A DNA stretch of 64,000 nt from Alphaproteobacteria bacterium (GCA_041396705.1 JAWKYB010000003.1:434001-498000), one strand, 5' to 3'; counted from the first letter of the stretch, positions 34,444 through 45,568 are shown. Translations and numbers: made by a program. The notes: generated from the letters alone by a model not told the origin.

Positions 34444-35889
34444 TCAGGGCGCCGGCACCTCCTTCACCGTCAGGGTGAAGTCGCTGTTGCCGTCGAACGC
34501 ATAGACATGCAGGTAGTAGGTGCCCGGCTCGACGCTGAGCCCGACCATCTCCTCCGCATTGCCGCTGTTGTTCGACACCGAGACGATCGCGCCGTCGGAG
34601 CCGAGCAGCTCCAGGTCGAGATCGCCGACCAGGCCGGTCAGCCTGGCCTCGATCGTCGTCGCCGCAGTCACCGTGAACGAGAAATAGTCGTCCAGGTCGC
34701 CGGAGCCGACCCAGTCGGTGGCGGTGAGGCCGTCCGGCGCCGCGGTGGCGTCGAGCGTGCCGAGGTCGGCGGCGTTGTCGACCGAGTTGCCGGCGTTGTC
34801 GGGCGGCGGCGGCGCGCTCGGCACGCCGGAGACGTCCAGCGTGTAGTCGGACTGGCCGGCATAGATGTAGACGTGGATGAAGTGCGTGCCGGGGCCGACC
34901 ACGGCCACCGTCTGCTCCTCGGTGTTGCCGCCGTTGTCGGAGATGGCGACCTGGTTGCCGTCGGCATCGACGATCTCGAGGTCGAGATCGCTGCCCAGGC
35001 CCGACAGATAGGCGGTCACCTCGGTGAAGTCGGCGACGGTGAAGCTGTACCAGTCGTCGCGATCGGTGAGGTCGAGGCGCTCATACAGGGTCTGGCCGGT
35101 CTCGGTCGGCGACTCGATCGGGCTGGCCTCTTCCATCGTGTTGCCGACGGTGTCCGGCGGCGGCGGCGTGGTCGGCTCGGTGTAGAGATAGAGCGTGTAG
35201 TCGGTATCGCCCTCATAGGAGGTGACGCGCACGTAGTAGCGTCCGGCCGGCACGGTCTGCTGGACGTATTCGGAGCCGGGGCCGGCGACCTCCGACGAGC
35301 CGATGATGGTCTCGTACTCGTCGACCAGCATCAGGTCGGCGTCGCCGGTGAGGCCCTCGAGGGCCAGATCGACATAGGTCCAGTCGGTGACGTCGATGGC
35401 GTAGTAGTCGTCCAGGTCGGTTGAGCTGACGTGGTCGCTGAAGCTGACGTCGGTGGAATCGGCGTTGCCGATCTCATAGGCGTCGTAGATCGAGTTGCCG
35501 GCGCCGTCGGGCTGCGGCTGCTCGGTGGCGGTGCCGCCGCCGGTCTGGCCGCCGTCGGTGCTGGGGGCAGCCGGGGCGCCGACCATCGCCGGGGCCAGCA
35601 CGCCGCTCCACATGTAGCCGGAGGTGCCGTCGTCGAAGGCGATCCGCACCCACTCCGTGCCGATCACCTCGCCGGTCACATAGATGCGGTCGCCCATGTA
35701 CACTTCGGCCACGGCCGCGGAGCCGGTCGACGGTGCCTCGCGCACCGTCGCCTCCAGCCAGGTGACGTAGTAGACCGCGTCGATCTCCCGCACGTCGGAC
35801 GAACCGAGGCTGTCCTGGGCGAAAGCCGTCGCGGCGGTGCCGAGCACGGTCGCCAGGCAGGTCGATGCAAGCAAAGCTCGAATGGTCAT
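34444..35889 (-). CDS. Secreted SH3/PPC-repeat protein
   Basis: A 481-residue exported protein. The signal is about 1-24 (ending ATAFAQD). An SH3-type domain follows (about 40-100: EATVREAPSTGSAAVAEVYMGDRI, GTEWVRIAFDDGTSGYM). Then come three pre-peptidase C-terminal (PPC)-like beta domains, each with a DDYY/DDWY-SF-T core and a terminal YTLYLYTE-, DYTLDVSG- or DFTLTVKEV-type strand. Domains 2 and 3 share the TEEQ/AEEM and GNSV spacing. Proline-rich linkers (TTPPPPD, SAPPPPD) separate them. No peptidase is attached. The SH3 may bind peptidoglycan. It is divergent from a glycosyltransferase gene. Confidence 0.82.
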   Translation of the reverse strand: MTIRALLASTCLATVLGTAATAFAQDSLGSSDVREIDAVYYVTWLEATVREAPSTGSAAVAEVYMGDRIYVTGEVIGTEWVRIAFDDGTSGYMWSGVLAPAMVGAPAAPSTDGGQTGGGTATEQPQPDGAGNSIYDAYEIGNADSTDVSFSDHVSSTDLDDYYAIDVTDWTYVDLALEGLTGDADLMLVDEYETIIGSSEVAGPGSEYVQQTVPAGRYYVRVTSYEGDTDYTLYLYTEPTTPPPPDTVGNTMEEASPIESPTETGQTLYERLDLTDRDDWYSFTVADFTEVTAYLSGLGSDLDLEIVDADGNQVAISDNGGNTEEQTVAVVGPGTHFIHVYIYAGQSDYTLDVSGVPSAPPPPDNAGNSVDNAADLGTLDATAAPDGLTATDWVGSGDLDDYFSFTVTAATTIEARLTGLVGDLDLELLGSDGAIVSVSNNSGNAEEMVGLSVEPGTYYLHVYAFDGNSDFTLTVKEVPAP

Positions 35890-36040
35890 GAAAGGCTCGC
35901 TTCTTTGACAATAGAGGGGCCGGTGACGCATGGCCGGCGGGCCAGCGGAGCACGGCCGCTAGTGTTAGCGGGAGGTTCGGTGTTATCCAAGGCGCAAATT
36001 GCGGCGTTATTGCGTTGCAGCCGGATCAACACTGCGGCGA

Positions 36041-37771
36041 ATGGTGAATATGAGCAACGGCGCCCGCACCGACGCGGCGGTTTTCTACGTCGCCGACGGC
36101 TACGACACCAACACCCGCCAGCTGATGGGCCGACGCGCCGCGGGCGAGGCCTTTTTGAAGGCGCTGGCGCAGGATCCGGCCGGCGGCCCGCTGGTCTGCT
36201 GCACGCCGGCGGCGGGCGGTTTCGACGGCTTCCGCAAGCATGTACGGGCGCTCGGCGCCCCCGCCGACCGCCCGCTGCGCCACGTCGTGCTTGGCGACCA
36301 TGCCGGCCTGGCCGCGGCCGGCTGCGTGTTCTATCCGGGGCCCGACATCGCCAAGCTGGCGTGGGCGCGGGCGGCCGGCGACCCGCGCGGCCACAGCCTG
36401 ACCGGGGTGACCCACACCACCGCCTCGCACGGCGCGATGGACCACATTGCCGGCCTGCTCGGCGGTCCGCTCGAGGCCTGGGACGCGCTGATCTGCACCA
36501 GCCGCAGCGTGCGGACCACCGTGGAGCAGGTGCTGGGCGTCGCCTTCGAGCAGGCGGCGGCGCGGGGCGAGCGGCCGCGGCCGCCACAGGCGCAGCTGCC
36601 GGTGATCCCGCTCGGCATCGACTGCGCCGGCCTTGCCCCGGGGCCGGCGGCGGGCGCGAGCCGCGCCGGCTTCCGCGCGCGCTACGGCATCGGCGCTGAC
36701 GACCTGGTCGTGCTGTCGCTGGCCCGGACCAGCTATCACGGCAAGGCCCATCCGCTGCCGATGTACCTGGCGCTGCAGGCGGTGGCCGCGATGCCGGGCC
36801 GCGGGCCGCTGCACCTGCTGCAGACCGGCTGGTTCGCCAACGATGCCATCGAGCAGCATTTCCGCGCCGCCGCCGCGGCGCTGTGCCCCGACGTCGCGGT
36901 TCATTTCGTACCCGGAACGGACCCGGACGTGCGCAGCGGCATCTGGCACGCGGCCGACATCTTCAGCCTGATGTCCGACAACATCCAGGAGACGTTCGGC
37001 CTGGCGCCGCTGGAGGCGATGGCAGCCGGCCTGCCGGTGGTCGCCAGCGACTGGAACGGTTTCCGCGAGACGGTGCGCCACGGCGTCGACGGCTTCCTCG
37101 CCCGCACCGCGATGCCGGCGGCGGGCGCCGGCGCCGACCTGGCACTGCGCCACGACATCGGCGTCGACAGCTACGACCGCTATATCGGCGGCGCCAGCCA
37201 GGCGACCGCGGTCAGCATCGCCGATGCGATCGCGGGCTTTGCCGCGCTGGCCGACGGTGCGGACCTGCGCCGTTCGATGGGCGCCGCCGGCATGGCCCGG
37301 GCGCGGGCCGAGTTCGACTGGCCGGTGGTGCTGGGCCAGTATCGCGCCCTGTGGTCGGAACTGGCCGCCCGCCGCGCCGGCGCGATGCCGGACTCCGATC
37401 CGCCGGTGCCGGTGCCGCCGCTGCGGCCGCCGCATCCGGTCAACCCGGCGCGCGACGATCCCTTCCGCAGCTTCGCCTGCTATCCCAGCGTCGCGCTGGA
37501 CCGCGACACGCCGCTGCGGCTCGCCGCCGGCGCCGGCGAGCCGCTGCTGCGCGAACGCGCGGCGCTGGCGATGAACAGCTTCGCCGCCGCCGTGCTGCCG
37601 GCCGGGGCCCAGTTCGCCGCGATGCTGCACGCGCTCGGCCGCGGCGACGCCACTGCGGGCGCGGTGCTGGACCGGGCCGAGGTGGCCTTCGCGCCCGGCC
37701 TGCGCGGCCTCGGCTGGCTCGCCAAGATGGGCCTGGTCGAGATCGGCGACGGCCGCGGCGGCTGGTTCTAG
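36041..37771 (+). CDS. Glycosyltransferase, family 4-like
   Basis: A 576-residue soluble protein. The GT-B C-terminal donor site is plain: VVLSLARTSYHGKAHP, DVRSGIWHAADIFSLMSDN, then IQETFGLAPLEAMAAGLPVV with the conserved Glu pair. The N-terminal half is less typical. The final 120 residues after PPVPVPPLRPPHP form a separate helical domain I do not recognise. The start is the ATG at 36041 (another ATG at 36050); no good SD. It is not in a polysaccharide cluster, so the acceptor is unknown. The gap 35890-36040 presumably holds divergent promoters. Confidence 0.8.
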   Translation: MVNMSNGARTDAAVFYVADGYDTNTRQLMGRRAAGEAFLKALAQDPAGGPLVCCTPAAGGFDGFRKHVRALGAPADRPLRHVVLGDHAGLAAAGCVFYPGPDIAKLAWARAAGDPRGHSLTGVTHTTASHGAMDHIAGLLGGPLEAWDALICTSRSVRTTVEQVLGVAFEQAAARGERPRPPQAQLPVIPLGIDCAGLAPGPAAGASRAGFRARYGIGADDLVVLSLARTSYHGKAHPLPMYLALQAVAAMPGRGPLHLLQTGWFANDAIEQHFRAAAAALCPDVAVHFVPGTDPDVRSGIWHAADIFSLMSDNIQETFGLAPLEAMAAGLPVVASDWNGFRETVRHGVDGFLARTAMPAAGAGADLALRHDIGVDSYDRYIGGASQATAVSIADAIAGFAALADGADLRRSMGAAGMARARAEFDWPVVLGQYRALWSELAARRAGAMPDSDPPVPVPPLRPPHPVNPARDDPFRSFACYPSVALDRDTPLRLAAGAGEPLLRERAALAMNSFAAAVLPAGAQFAAMLHALGRGDATAGAVLDRAEVAFAPGLRGLGWLAKMGLVEIGDGRGGWF

Positions 37772-37786
37772 GCCGGGGGCGGGACC

Positions 37787-38416
37787 GTGTACGAAGCCGC
37801 GCTGGTCGCCTTCACCACCTTCTTCGCCACCATCGGGCCGCAGGACGTGGCGGCGGTGTTCGCCGTGCTGACCCGCGAGCACACCGCCGCCGAACGGCGG
37901 GCGATGGCGTTGAAGAGCACGCTGATCGCGGCCGGCATCCTGGTGTTCTTCGCCGTCGCCGGCAAGCTGGTGCTGGTCGACCTCGGCATCGGGCTGCCGG
38001 CGCTGCGCACCGCCGGCGGCATCCTGCTGCTGCTGATCGCCATCGACATGGTGTTCGCGCGCACCTCCGGCGGCACCTCGACCACCAGCGAGGAGAATGC
38101 CGAGGCGGCGAAACGGCGCGACCTGTCGGTGTTCCCGCTGGCCTCGCCGCTGATGGCCGGGCCCGGCGCCATCGGCGCGGCGATGCTGCTGGCCTCCGAG
38201 GCGCAGGGCGACGCGGTGCGGCTGGCGCTGGTGATCGGCGCGATGCTGGCGGTACTGCTGCTGGCCTATCTGCTGATGCTGGTCGCCACCCAGGTGCAGC
38301 GGCTGCTCGGCGTCACCGGCCTGCACGTGGTCACCCGCATCGTCGGCATCCTGCTCGCCGCGCTGGCGGTGCAGTTCATCTTCGACGGCGTGCGCGAGAG
38401 CGGCCTGGTCGGCTGA
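37787..38416 (+). CDS. MarC family integral membrane protein
   Basis: A 209-residue protein with six predicted helices. It opens with ALVAFTTFFATIGPQDVAAVFAVL (the MarC N-terminus) and has FPLASPLMAGPGAIGAAMLL, the most conserved segment. MarC proteins were once linked to multidrug resistance, but this is unproven. The start is the GTG at 37787, 15 bases after the glycosyltransferase stop. It is convergent with the dehydrogenase-HlyU gene. Confidence 0.9.
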   Translation: MYEAALVAFTTFFATIGPQDVAAVFAVLTREHTAAERRAMALKSTLIAAGILVFFAVAGKLVLVDLGIGLPALRTAGGILLLLIAIDMVFARTSGGTSTTSEENAEAAKRRDLSVFPLASPLMAGPGAIGAAMLLASEAQGDAVRLALVIGAMLAVLLLAYLLMLVATQVQRLLGVTGLHVVTRIVGILLAALAVQFIFDGVRESGLVG

Positions 38417-38425
38417 GCGGCGCGG

Positions 38426-39967
38426 TCAGCAGCGGCCGGTCTGGGCGCCGTCGGCGAACAGGGCGGGGCCGCGCTCGTCGATGATCTGCTTGCCCTTGCG
38501 CACGGCATAGCTCTCCGCCTCGTCGCGCGAGGCGAAGGTGTCGGCGCGCTGGAACACGCGCTCCAGCGTGCCGGCCTCGGTCTGCTTCTCGATCACGCCG
38601 GCCAGCCGCCACTGGCCGCCGGCGGACTCGGGCGCGGCGCGGATGACGAGGCCCTCATATTCGATTGCCTCGCCTTTCTTCGTGCCGCCGCCGGCGGCGG
38701 GTTCGCCGCCCTCGCCGCCGCCGAAGATGCGTTTCAGGAACGATGCCATGGCCCGCAGTCTAGCATGCACGGCGGGGGCGGCAACGTCGCAGTGGCCGGC
38801 CGGCCGCCGCGCCGGGCAGGTCGCGCTGCGGGCCGGCGCGACAGCGCCGGCGACCGGGTCGAGGCCGAGCGCGATGCGGCCGGCGAACAGCTGCTGGCGC
38901 TTCGCCGGCAGCGGATGGAACTGGGCGCCGTGCACGTCGCGCAGCAGCCGCTCCAGGCCGAGGGGCCGCATGAAGCCCTGGCCGCCGGCAACCTCCAGCG
39001 CCTTTTCCGCCGCGGCGACGGCGTGCTCGGCGACCACGGTCTTGCGGGTCAGCATGGCGGCGGCGAGCGCTGCCGACGGAACGAAATCCAGGTCGTTGGC
39101 CAGCTGCACCATGTCGGCGTGCATCACCTGCGCCGTGGTCAGCAGGGTCTCCATCTCGCCGACCAGCAGCGGCGCGACCGGATCGTCCGGGCGCAGGCCG
39201 GCGCGGTCGCGGGCGATGGCGGCGGCCGCCTCGGCGGTGCCGAGATAGGCCGCCATGATCAGCGGCAGCGCCGCGGTCAGCACCACGGCCAGCGCCGGGT
39301 GGAACGCGCCGCGCGGCCGGCGCAGCACGACCGCCGCCTCCGGCACGAACACCGCGTCGAGCCGCACGGTCTGCGAGCCGGTGCCGCGCATGCCGAGCGC
39401 ATCCCAGTCGCCCTGCGGCGTCACCCCCGCGGCCGACAGCGGCAGCGGGAAGTGCAGCACCTGGGCGCCGTCGGCCGGGTCGTCATAGGCGGCCGAGGTG
39501 ACCATCAGGTCGCCCTTCGGCGAGCCGCTGGCGAACGGCTTCACCGCGGTGACCCGATAGCCGCCGTCGACGCGCTCCGCGGTGCCGTTCGAATCCAGCC
39601 AGTCGTTGGCGCCGGTGCTGACCAGGATCGCCTCCGCCGCCGCGACCTTCTCCAGCAGCGCGCGGCCGGGCCGGCCGGCGCGGTCGTTGGCCAGGGCGGT
39701 CGCGACCAGATGCTGGTGCATGGACAGCGCCAGCGCGGTCGAGGGGCAATTCCGCGCCAGCCCGCGCAGGAACCCGCACATCGCGCCGTGCGTCGCGCCG
39801 CCGCCGCCATAGGCCGCGGGAACCAGGGCCGAGAACACCTTGTGCGCCCTCAGCGCGTCATAGGCCTCGGCGACGAAGGCGGCCGCGGCGTCGCCGGCTG
39901 CGGCCTGCGCGGCGCAACGCGGGCCGATGTCGCGGAGGATGGCGTCGAGATCGATGCTGGCGCTCAT
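38426..39967 (-). CDS. Acyl-CoA dehydrogenase fused to a HlyU-like domain
   Basis: One uninterrupted frame, 513 residues, from the ATG at 39967 (GGAGA upstream). Residues 1-375 are an acyl-CoA dehydrogenase-type flavoprotein: FSALVPAAYGGGGATHG, DALGMRGTGSQTVRLDAVFVP and GLERLLRDVHGAQFHPLPAKRQQLFAGRIALGLDP at the end. About 30 Ala/Arg/Pro-rich residues follow without a stop. Then MASFLKRIFGGGEGGE starts a 107-residue HlyU domain (IEYEGLVIRAAPES, GTLERVFQRADTFAS, KQIIDERG). A separate HlyU gene could start at 38749, where no Shine-Dalgarno is visible; an out-of-frame TAG lies ahead of it. Confidence 0.78.
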   Translation of the reverse strand: MSASIDLDAILRDIGPRCAAQAAAGDAAAAFVAEAYDALRAHKVFSALVPAAYGGGGATHGAMCGFLRGLARNCPSTALALSMHQHLVATALANDRAGRPGRALLEKVAAAEAILVSTGANDWLDSNGTAERVDGGYRVTAVKPFASGSPKGDLMVTSAAYDDPADGAQVLHFPLPLSAAGVTPQGDWDALGMRGTGSQTVRLDAVFVPEAAVVLRRPRGAFHPALAVVLTAALPLIMAAYLGTAEAAAAIARDRAGLRPDDPVAPLLVGEMETLLTTAQVMHADMVQLANDLDFVPSAALAAAMLTRKTVVAEHAVAAAEKALEVAGGQGFMRPLGLERLLRDVHGAQFHPLPAKRQQLFAGRIALGLDPVAGAVAPARSATCPARRPAGHCDVAAPAVHARLRAMASFLKRIFGGGEGGEPAAGGGTKKGEAIEYEGLVIRAAPESAGGQWRLAGVIEKQTEAGTLERVFQRADTFASRDEAESYAVRKGKQIIDERGPALFADGAQTGRC

Positions 39968-40024
39968 GGCGGGTCTCCTGGCTTGCGGCGCGGGGTCGAG
40001 CATCGCGGTTGTGCTGTCCGGCTT

Positions 40025-40045
40025 CAACTTCAGCAAGTGAAGTTG
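40025..40045. promoter_or_regulatory. Palindromic operator between HxlR and dehydrogenase genes
   Basis: CAACTTCA, spacer GCAAG, TGAAGTTG: perfect 8-bp inverted arms in the 130-base divergent intergenic region 39968-40097. The size and symmetry fit a dimeric winged-helix repressor such as the adjacent HxlR regulator. Confidence 0.68.
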
Positions 40046-40097
40046 CCGAGCACCTGTCAGCTCCCTAGCCTTCGGTCCGGCAACGGAGAAAGGGGCC

Positions 40098-40823
40098 ATG
40101 GGCAAGGGCAACGGCTATGGGCAGTTCTGCCCGATCGCGATCGCGGCGGAGGTGGTGGCGGAGCGCTGGACGCCGCTGGTGCTGCGCGCGTTCTTCTGCG
40201 GCGCGACCCGGTTCAACGACATCCAGGCCAGCGTGCCGCGGATGTCGCCGGCGCTGCTGTCGCGCCGGCTGAAGGCGCTGGAATATGCCAACATCGTCGC
40301 GCGCCGGCCGGCGCCACGGGGCCGCGGCAGCGAATATGCGCTGACCGACGCCGGCCGCGCGCTGTTCCCGGTGCTCGACGCGATGGGCGAATGGGCGCAG
40401 CACTGGCTGCGCCGCGAGATCACCCGCGACGAGAATCTCGATCCCGACGTACTGATGTGGGAGCTGCGGCGCACCGTGCTGAACGGCGCCCACCGGGTCG
40501 GCGCGCGCCGCGTGGCCGAGTTCCGGCTGAGCGGCGTGCCGGTGGCCAAGCGCTTCTACTGGCTGGTGTTCGAGCCCGACGACGTCGAGATCTGCGTGAA
40601 GAACCCCGGCTATCCGGTCGACCTGTGGGTGGCCGCCAGCCTGCGCACGCTGGTGCGGATCTGGGTCGGCCACCTGTCGGTCGCGCAGGCCTGCGACCAG
40701 GACCTGCTGGCGCTGCACGGCACCAGCGACGAGGTCGCCGCCTTCTCGCGCTGGTATGCGCTCAGCCACTTCGCGCCGGCCGGGCGGCAGGCGCCGGCCG
40801 ACGCGGCCGCGGCAGCGGGCTGA
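40098..40823 (+). CDS. HxlR family transcriptional regulator
   Basis: A 241-residue protein. The N-terminal winged helix begins CPIAIAAEVVAERWTPLVLRAFFCGATRFNDI, with the HxlR-typical Cys near the start and PRMSPALLSRRLKALEYANIV as recognition helix region. The C-terminal 120 residues (KRFYWLVFEPDDVEICVKNPG, VDLWVAASLRTLVRIWVG) look like an SCP2-like ligand pocket. A lipid or acyl ligand would fit the divergent acyl-CoA dehydrogenase. The operator at 40025-40045 is likely its own. Confidence 0.87.
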   Translation: MGKGNGYGQFCPIAIAAEVVAERWTPLVLRAFFCGATRFNDIQASVPRMSPALLSRRLKALEYANIVARRPAPRGRGSEYALTDAGRALFPVLDAMGEWAQHWLRREITRDENLDPDVLMWELRRTVLNGAHRVGARRVAEFRLSGVPVAKRFYWLVFEPDDVEICVKNPGYPVDLWVAASLRTLVRIWVGHLSVAQACDQDLLALHGTSDEVAAFSRWYALSHFAPAGRQAPADAAAAAG

Positions 40824-40847
40824 CCGGCGCCGGCGGCCGGCCGCTGT

Positions 40848-43259
<2,412 letters not shown>

Positions 43260-43298
43260 GGACCTTCCAGTGACTGGAGGGTCAAGCCGCCGATGGGC

Positions 43299-43937
43299 TC
43301 AGGGCAGTGCGCGGCGGAAGGTCAGATTGACGCGGCAGTCGCCGGTCAGCGGGTGGCGGCCGGGCTTCAGCCGGCGCACGCCGTGATAGCCGCGCCGGGC
43401 CGGCCCGCCGAACACCACCACGTCGCCGTGCTGCAGCGGGATCGTCAGCGGGGTGCCGCCGCGGGTGGCCCCGTACCAGGCGAACACCGCCGGCAGGCCG
43501 ATCGAGACCGAGACGATGGGGAAGGCGAAGTCGGCCTCGTCCTTGTCCTGGTGCGCGCCCAGCGTCGTGCCCGGCGCATAGCGGTTGACCAGGCAGGCGT
43601 CGGGCGCGAACGGGTCGAAGCCGGCCGCCCGCGCCGCCCGGTCGGCCAGGTCGGCGAACGCCGCCGGCATCGCCGGCCATGCCCGGCCGGTCAGCGGGTC
43701 GGTCGCCGTGTAGCGATAACCGCGCCGGTCCGACACCCAGCCGGCGCTGCCGCAATTGGTCATCGCCACCGACATGGTGCCGCCGCCGGGCGTGGTCAGG
43801 TGGCGGAACGGCGCCGCCGCCGCGATGCGCCCGACCTCGCCGTGCAGCGCGTCGGCATCGGCGAAGCCGGCCAGCAGCACCAGCCCGTCGACCAGGACGG
43901 TGCACGGCGGGCGCAGGGTGGCGAGCAGGTCGGTCAT
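43299..43937 (-). CDS. alkB: AlkB-type alpha-ketoglutarate-dependent dioxygenase
   Basis: A 212-residue 2-oxoglutarate/Fe(II) enzyme that removes methyl lesions such as 1-meA and 3-meC from DNA by oxidation. Iron ligands are His129 and Asp131 (AHQDKDE) and His185 (YHGVRRL). 2OG-binding arginines are Arg202 and Arg208 (CRVNLTFRRAL). MSVAMTNCGSAGWVSDRRGYRY fits the AlkB nucleotide-recognition lid. It is upstream of copA in the same direction, and divergent from the MarR gene. No ada or other DNA repair gene is next to it. Confidence 0.92.
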   Translation of the reverse strand: MTDLLATLRPPCTVLVDGLVLLAGFADADALHGEVGRIAAAAPFRHLTTPGGGTMSVAMTNCGSAGWVSDRRGYRYTATDPLTGRAWPAMPAAFADLADRAARAAGFDPFAPDACLVNRYAPGTTLGAHQDKDEADFAFPIVSVSIGLPAVFAWYGATRGGTPLTIPLQHGDVVVFGGPARRGYHGVRRLKPGRHPLTGDCRVNLTFRRALP

Positions 43938-43998
43938 GGCCGAATCCTAATGCCTCTCGACGCTGCCCGCACGTCTCATACTTTCGACGCTTGATTAT

Positions 43999-44011
43999 AT
44001 AGGAATCCTAT
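43999..44011. promoter_or_regulatory. Palindromic operator ahead of the MarR gene
   Basis: ATAGGAATCCTAT, arms ATAGGA and TCCTAT around one base, in an AT-rich pocket 18 bases before the MarR start codon; it overlaps the possible -10 TTATAT. It is consistent with autorepression and possible control of the divergent alkB. Confidence 0.58.
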
Positions 44012-44028
44012 GTTTTGCTCCGTCCGCG

Positions 44029-44670
44029 ATGGTCGACGAGGCATCCTTGGACGCGTTGCAGACGGCGTTGGCGCTGGCCAAGCTGGGCCAGTATCTGCGC
44101 ACAGAAGCGCAGCGTGAGGGCACGCCGGCTCGGCTGAGCCCGACACAGATCATGATTCTGCGTCAGCTAGACCGCGGCTGCACGATGGGGGTGACCGCGC
44201 TGGCCGCAGAGTTGGGGGTAACCCAGCCGACCGTAAGCGACGCCATTGCGGCCTTGCGGCGCAAAAGGCTGGTGACGCGCGAGCCCGCTCGTCAGGACGG
44301 ACGCGTCGCGACCATCTCGCTGACCGCCGCAGGTGCCGAGACGCTGCGACGCCTGACCGCCGTACCTGTCGCGCTGACGCGCATCATGGGCGACTTGCCG
44401 CTCAGCGAGAAGGCGGCCCTGCAACGTGTATTGATCAAGATTATCAAGGGTCTACAGGACGCACAGGCGATCCCGGTGCAGCGGATGTGTGTGACATGCG
44501 CCCATTTTCGCCCGTTCGCCTACGACGACCCAGTCCATCCCCATCATTGCCGGTTCGTGGACTCCGCATTCGGCGACGACCAGCTACGCGTCTACTGCGG
44601 TGACCACCGAACGGCCGACAATCCCGCAAGCGCAGCAACAACGGCAATTGCGGCGAACCCGGCCGAATAA
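44029..44670 (+). CDS. MarR family regulator with a Cys/His C-terminal extension
   Basis: A 213-residue protein. Residues 35-145 form a winged helix: LSPTQIMILRQLDRG, GVTALAAELGVTQPTVSDAIAALRRKRLV and wing QDGRVATISLTAAG. An extra tail carries Cys154 and Cys157 (RMCVTCAHF), His172, His173, Cys174 (PHHCRF), Cys190 and His193 (YCGDH), a set that could hold zinc or an iron-sulfur cluster. The tail is unusual for MarR. No SD is visible; the transcript may start close to the ATG. The secreted-protein gene follows 80 bases on. Confidence 0.84.
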   Translation: MVDEASLDALQTALALAKLGQYLRTEAQREGTPARLSPTQIMILRQLDRGCTMGVTALAAELGVTQPTVSDAIAALRRKRLVTREPARQDGRVATISLTAAGAETLRRLTAVPVALTRIMGDLPLSEKAALQRVLIKIIKGLQDAQAIPVQRMCVTCAHFRPFAYDDPVHPHHCRFVDSAFGDDQLRVYCGDHRTADNPASAATTAIAANPAE

Positions 44671-44750
44671 GCGGACGCCCTGCCCGCGGCAACGGACAGG
44701 GCGCCCAGATGTCAACCCTCTCTTGGCAAAGACAAGGAGACGTCAGCACG

Positions 44751-45530
44751 ATGACACAAAATCCAACCCGCAACCAGGGCGCGCGGGCGCCCGGAATCTT
44801 GTCCTTCCCTGCCTTGGCGGCTTCGATCGCGATTGCGACGCAGGCATCGGCGGACGAAACCCATGGCTCGATCACGGCGACCGCTACACCATCGGTGGAC
44901 GCGGCGTTCGACATCGTCGAAGCGGCAGTGGTGCTGGACGGCCATATTGCCACGTTCCGCATCACCGTCACCGGAACGGCAGGCGCGACACGGCCACTGG
45001 CGGCCGGCCAGCTCGGCGGCAGCGCCGTTCACTCCTATGTCTGGCCGACGTCGCTGGATCCCTCCGCGGTGGGGTTCGAGGCCGGCAGCGGCATCCTGTC
45101 CCTCGCCGTGACGGCGCATCCGGACTTCGACGACACGCCGCTCTATGATGAGAACAACGATGGCGACCCGGCCAATGACGGGGCCGACTGGCACAGCCAC
45201 TGGGTGGTGCTGGCACCGACCGAGGGTTGCGGCGACGGTGCGTTGGGGGTGGTCGACATTCCCGACGGCGCCGCGCCGCCGCTGCCGTCGACATGGCCCG
45301 GACTGCCGCTGTTGATCGACAGCCCGGGCTGGGACCCCGTGCTGACGCAAGACAGCGTGACGGTGCGCGTGCCCTTCACCGCCGGCACGGTATCCGGCCA
45401 CACGGCGTTCGATGGGGTCACCGCGGGACTGCGGGTCAGCGAACATGTTCATGCGCCCCTGTTGTGCGTGACGGACGTGTTCGATGTCGCCTCGGGCGAC
45501 CTCAGCCTGCCGGGACGCTTCGCCGAGTAG
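44751..45530 (+). CDS. Secreted hypothetical protein with acidic Asp/Asn loop
   Basis: A 259-residue exported protein, start ATG at 44751 with AAGGAGA ten bases upstream. The signal is about 1-34 (ending QASADETHG). The mature part is beta-rich (ATFRITVTGTAGATRPLAAG, SITATATPS) and contains DENNDGDPANDGADWHSHW, an acidic Asp/Asn loop with two His that could bind calcium or another metal. Two Cys are visible (EGCGDG, LLCVTD). No family recognised. It follows the MarR gene and is probably part of its regulon. Confidence 0.66.
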   Translation: MTQNPTRNQGARAPGILSFPALAASIAIATQASADETHGSITATATPSVDAAFDIVEAAVVLDGHIATFRITVTGTAGATRPLAAGQLGGSAVHSYVWPTSLDPSAVGFEAGSGILSLAVTAHPDFDDTPLYDENNDGDPANDGADWHSHWVVLAPTEGCGDGALGVVDIPDGAAPPLPSTWPGLPLLIDSPGWDPVLTQDSVTVRVPFTAGTVSGHTAFDGVTAGLRVSEHVHAPLLCVTDVFDVASGDLSLPGRFAE

Positions 45531-45568
45531 GTCGTCGCATCAGGCCGGCGGACACCGACCCGCCGGCC

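Noticed and set aside
36026..38326. A 766-codon minus-strand frame across the glycosyltransferase and marC genes
   Set aside because: It spans two convincing plus-strand genes and shows no recognisable domain.
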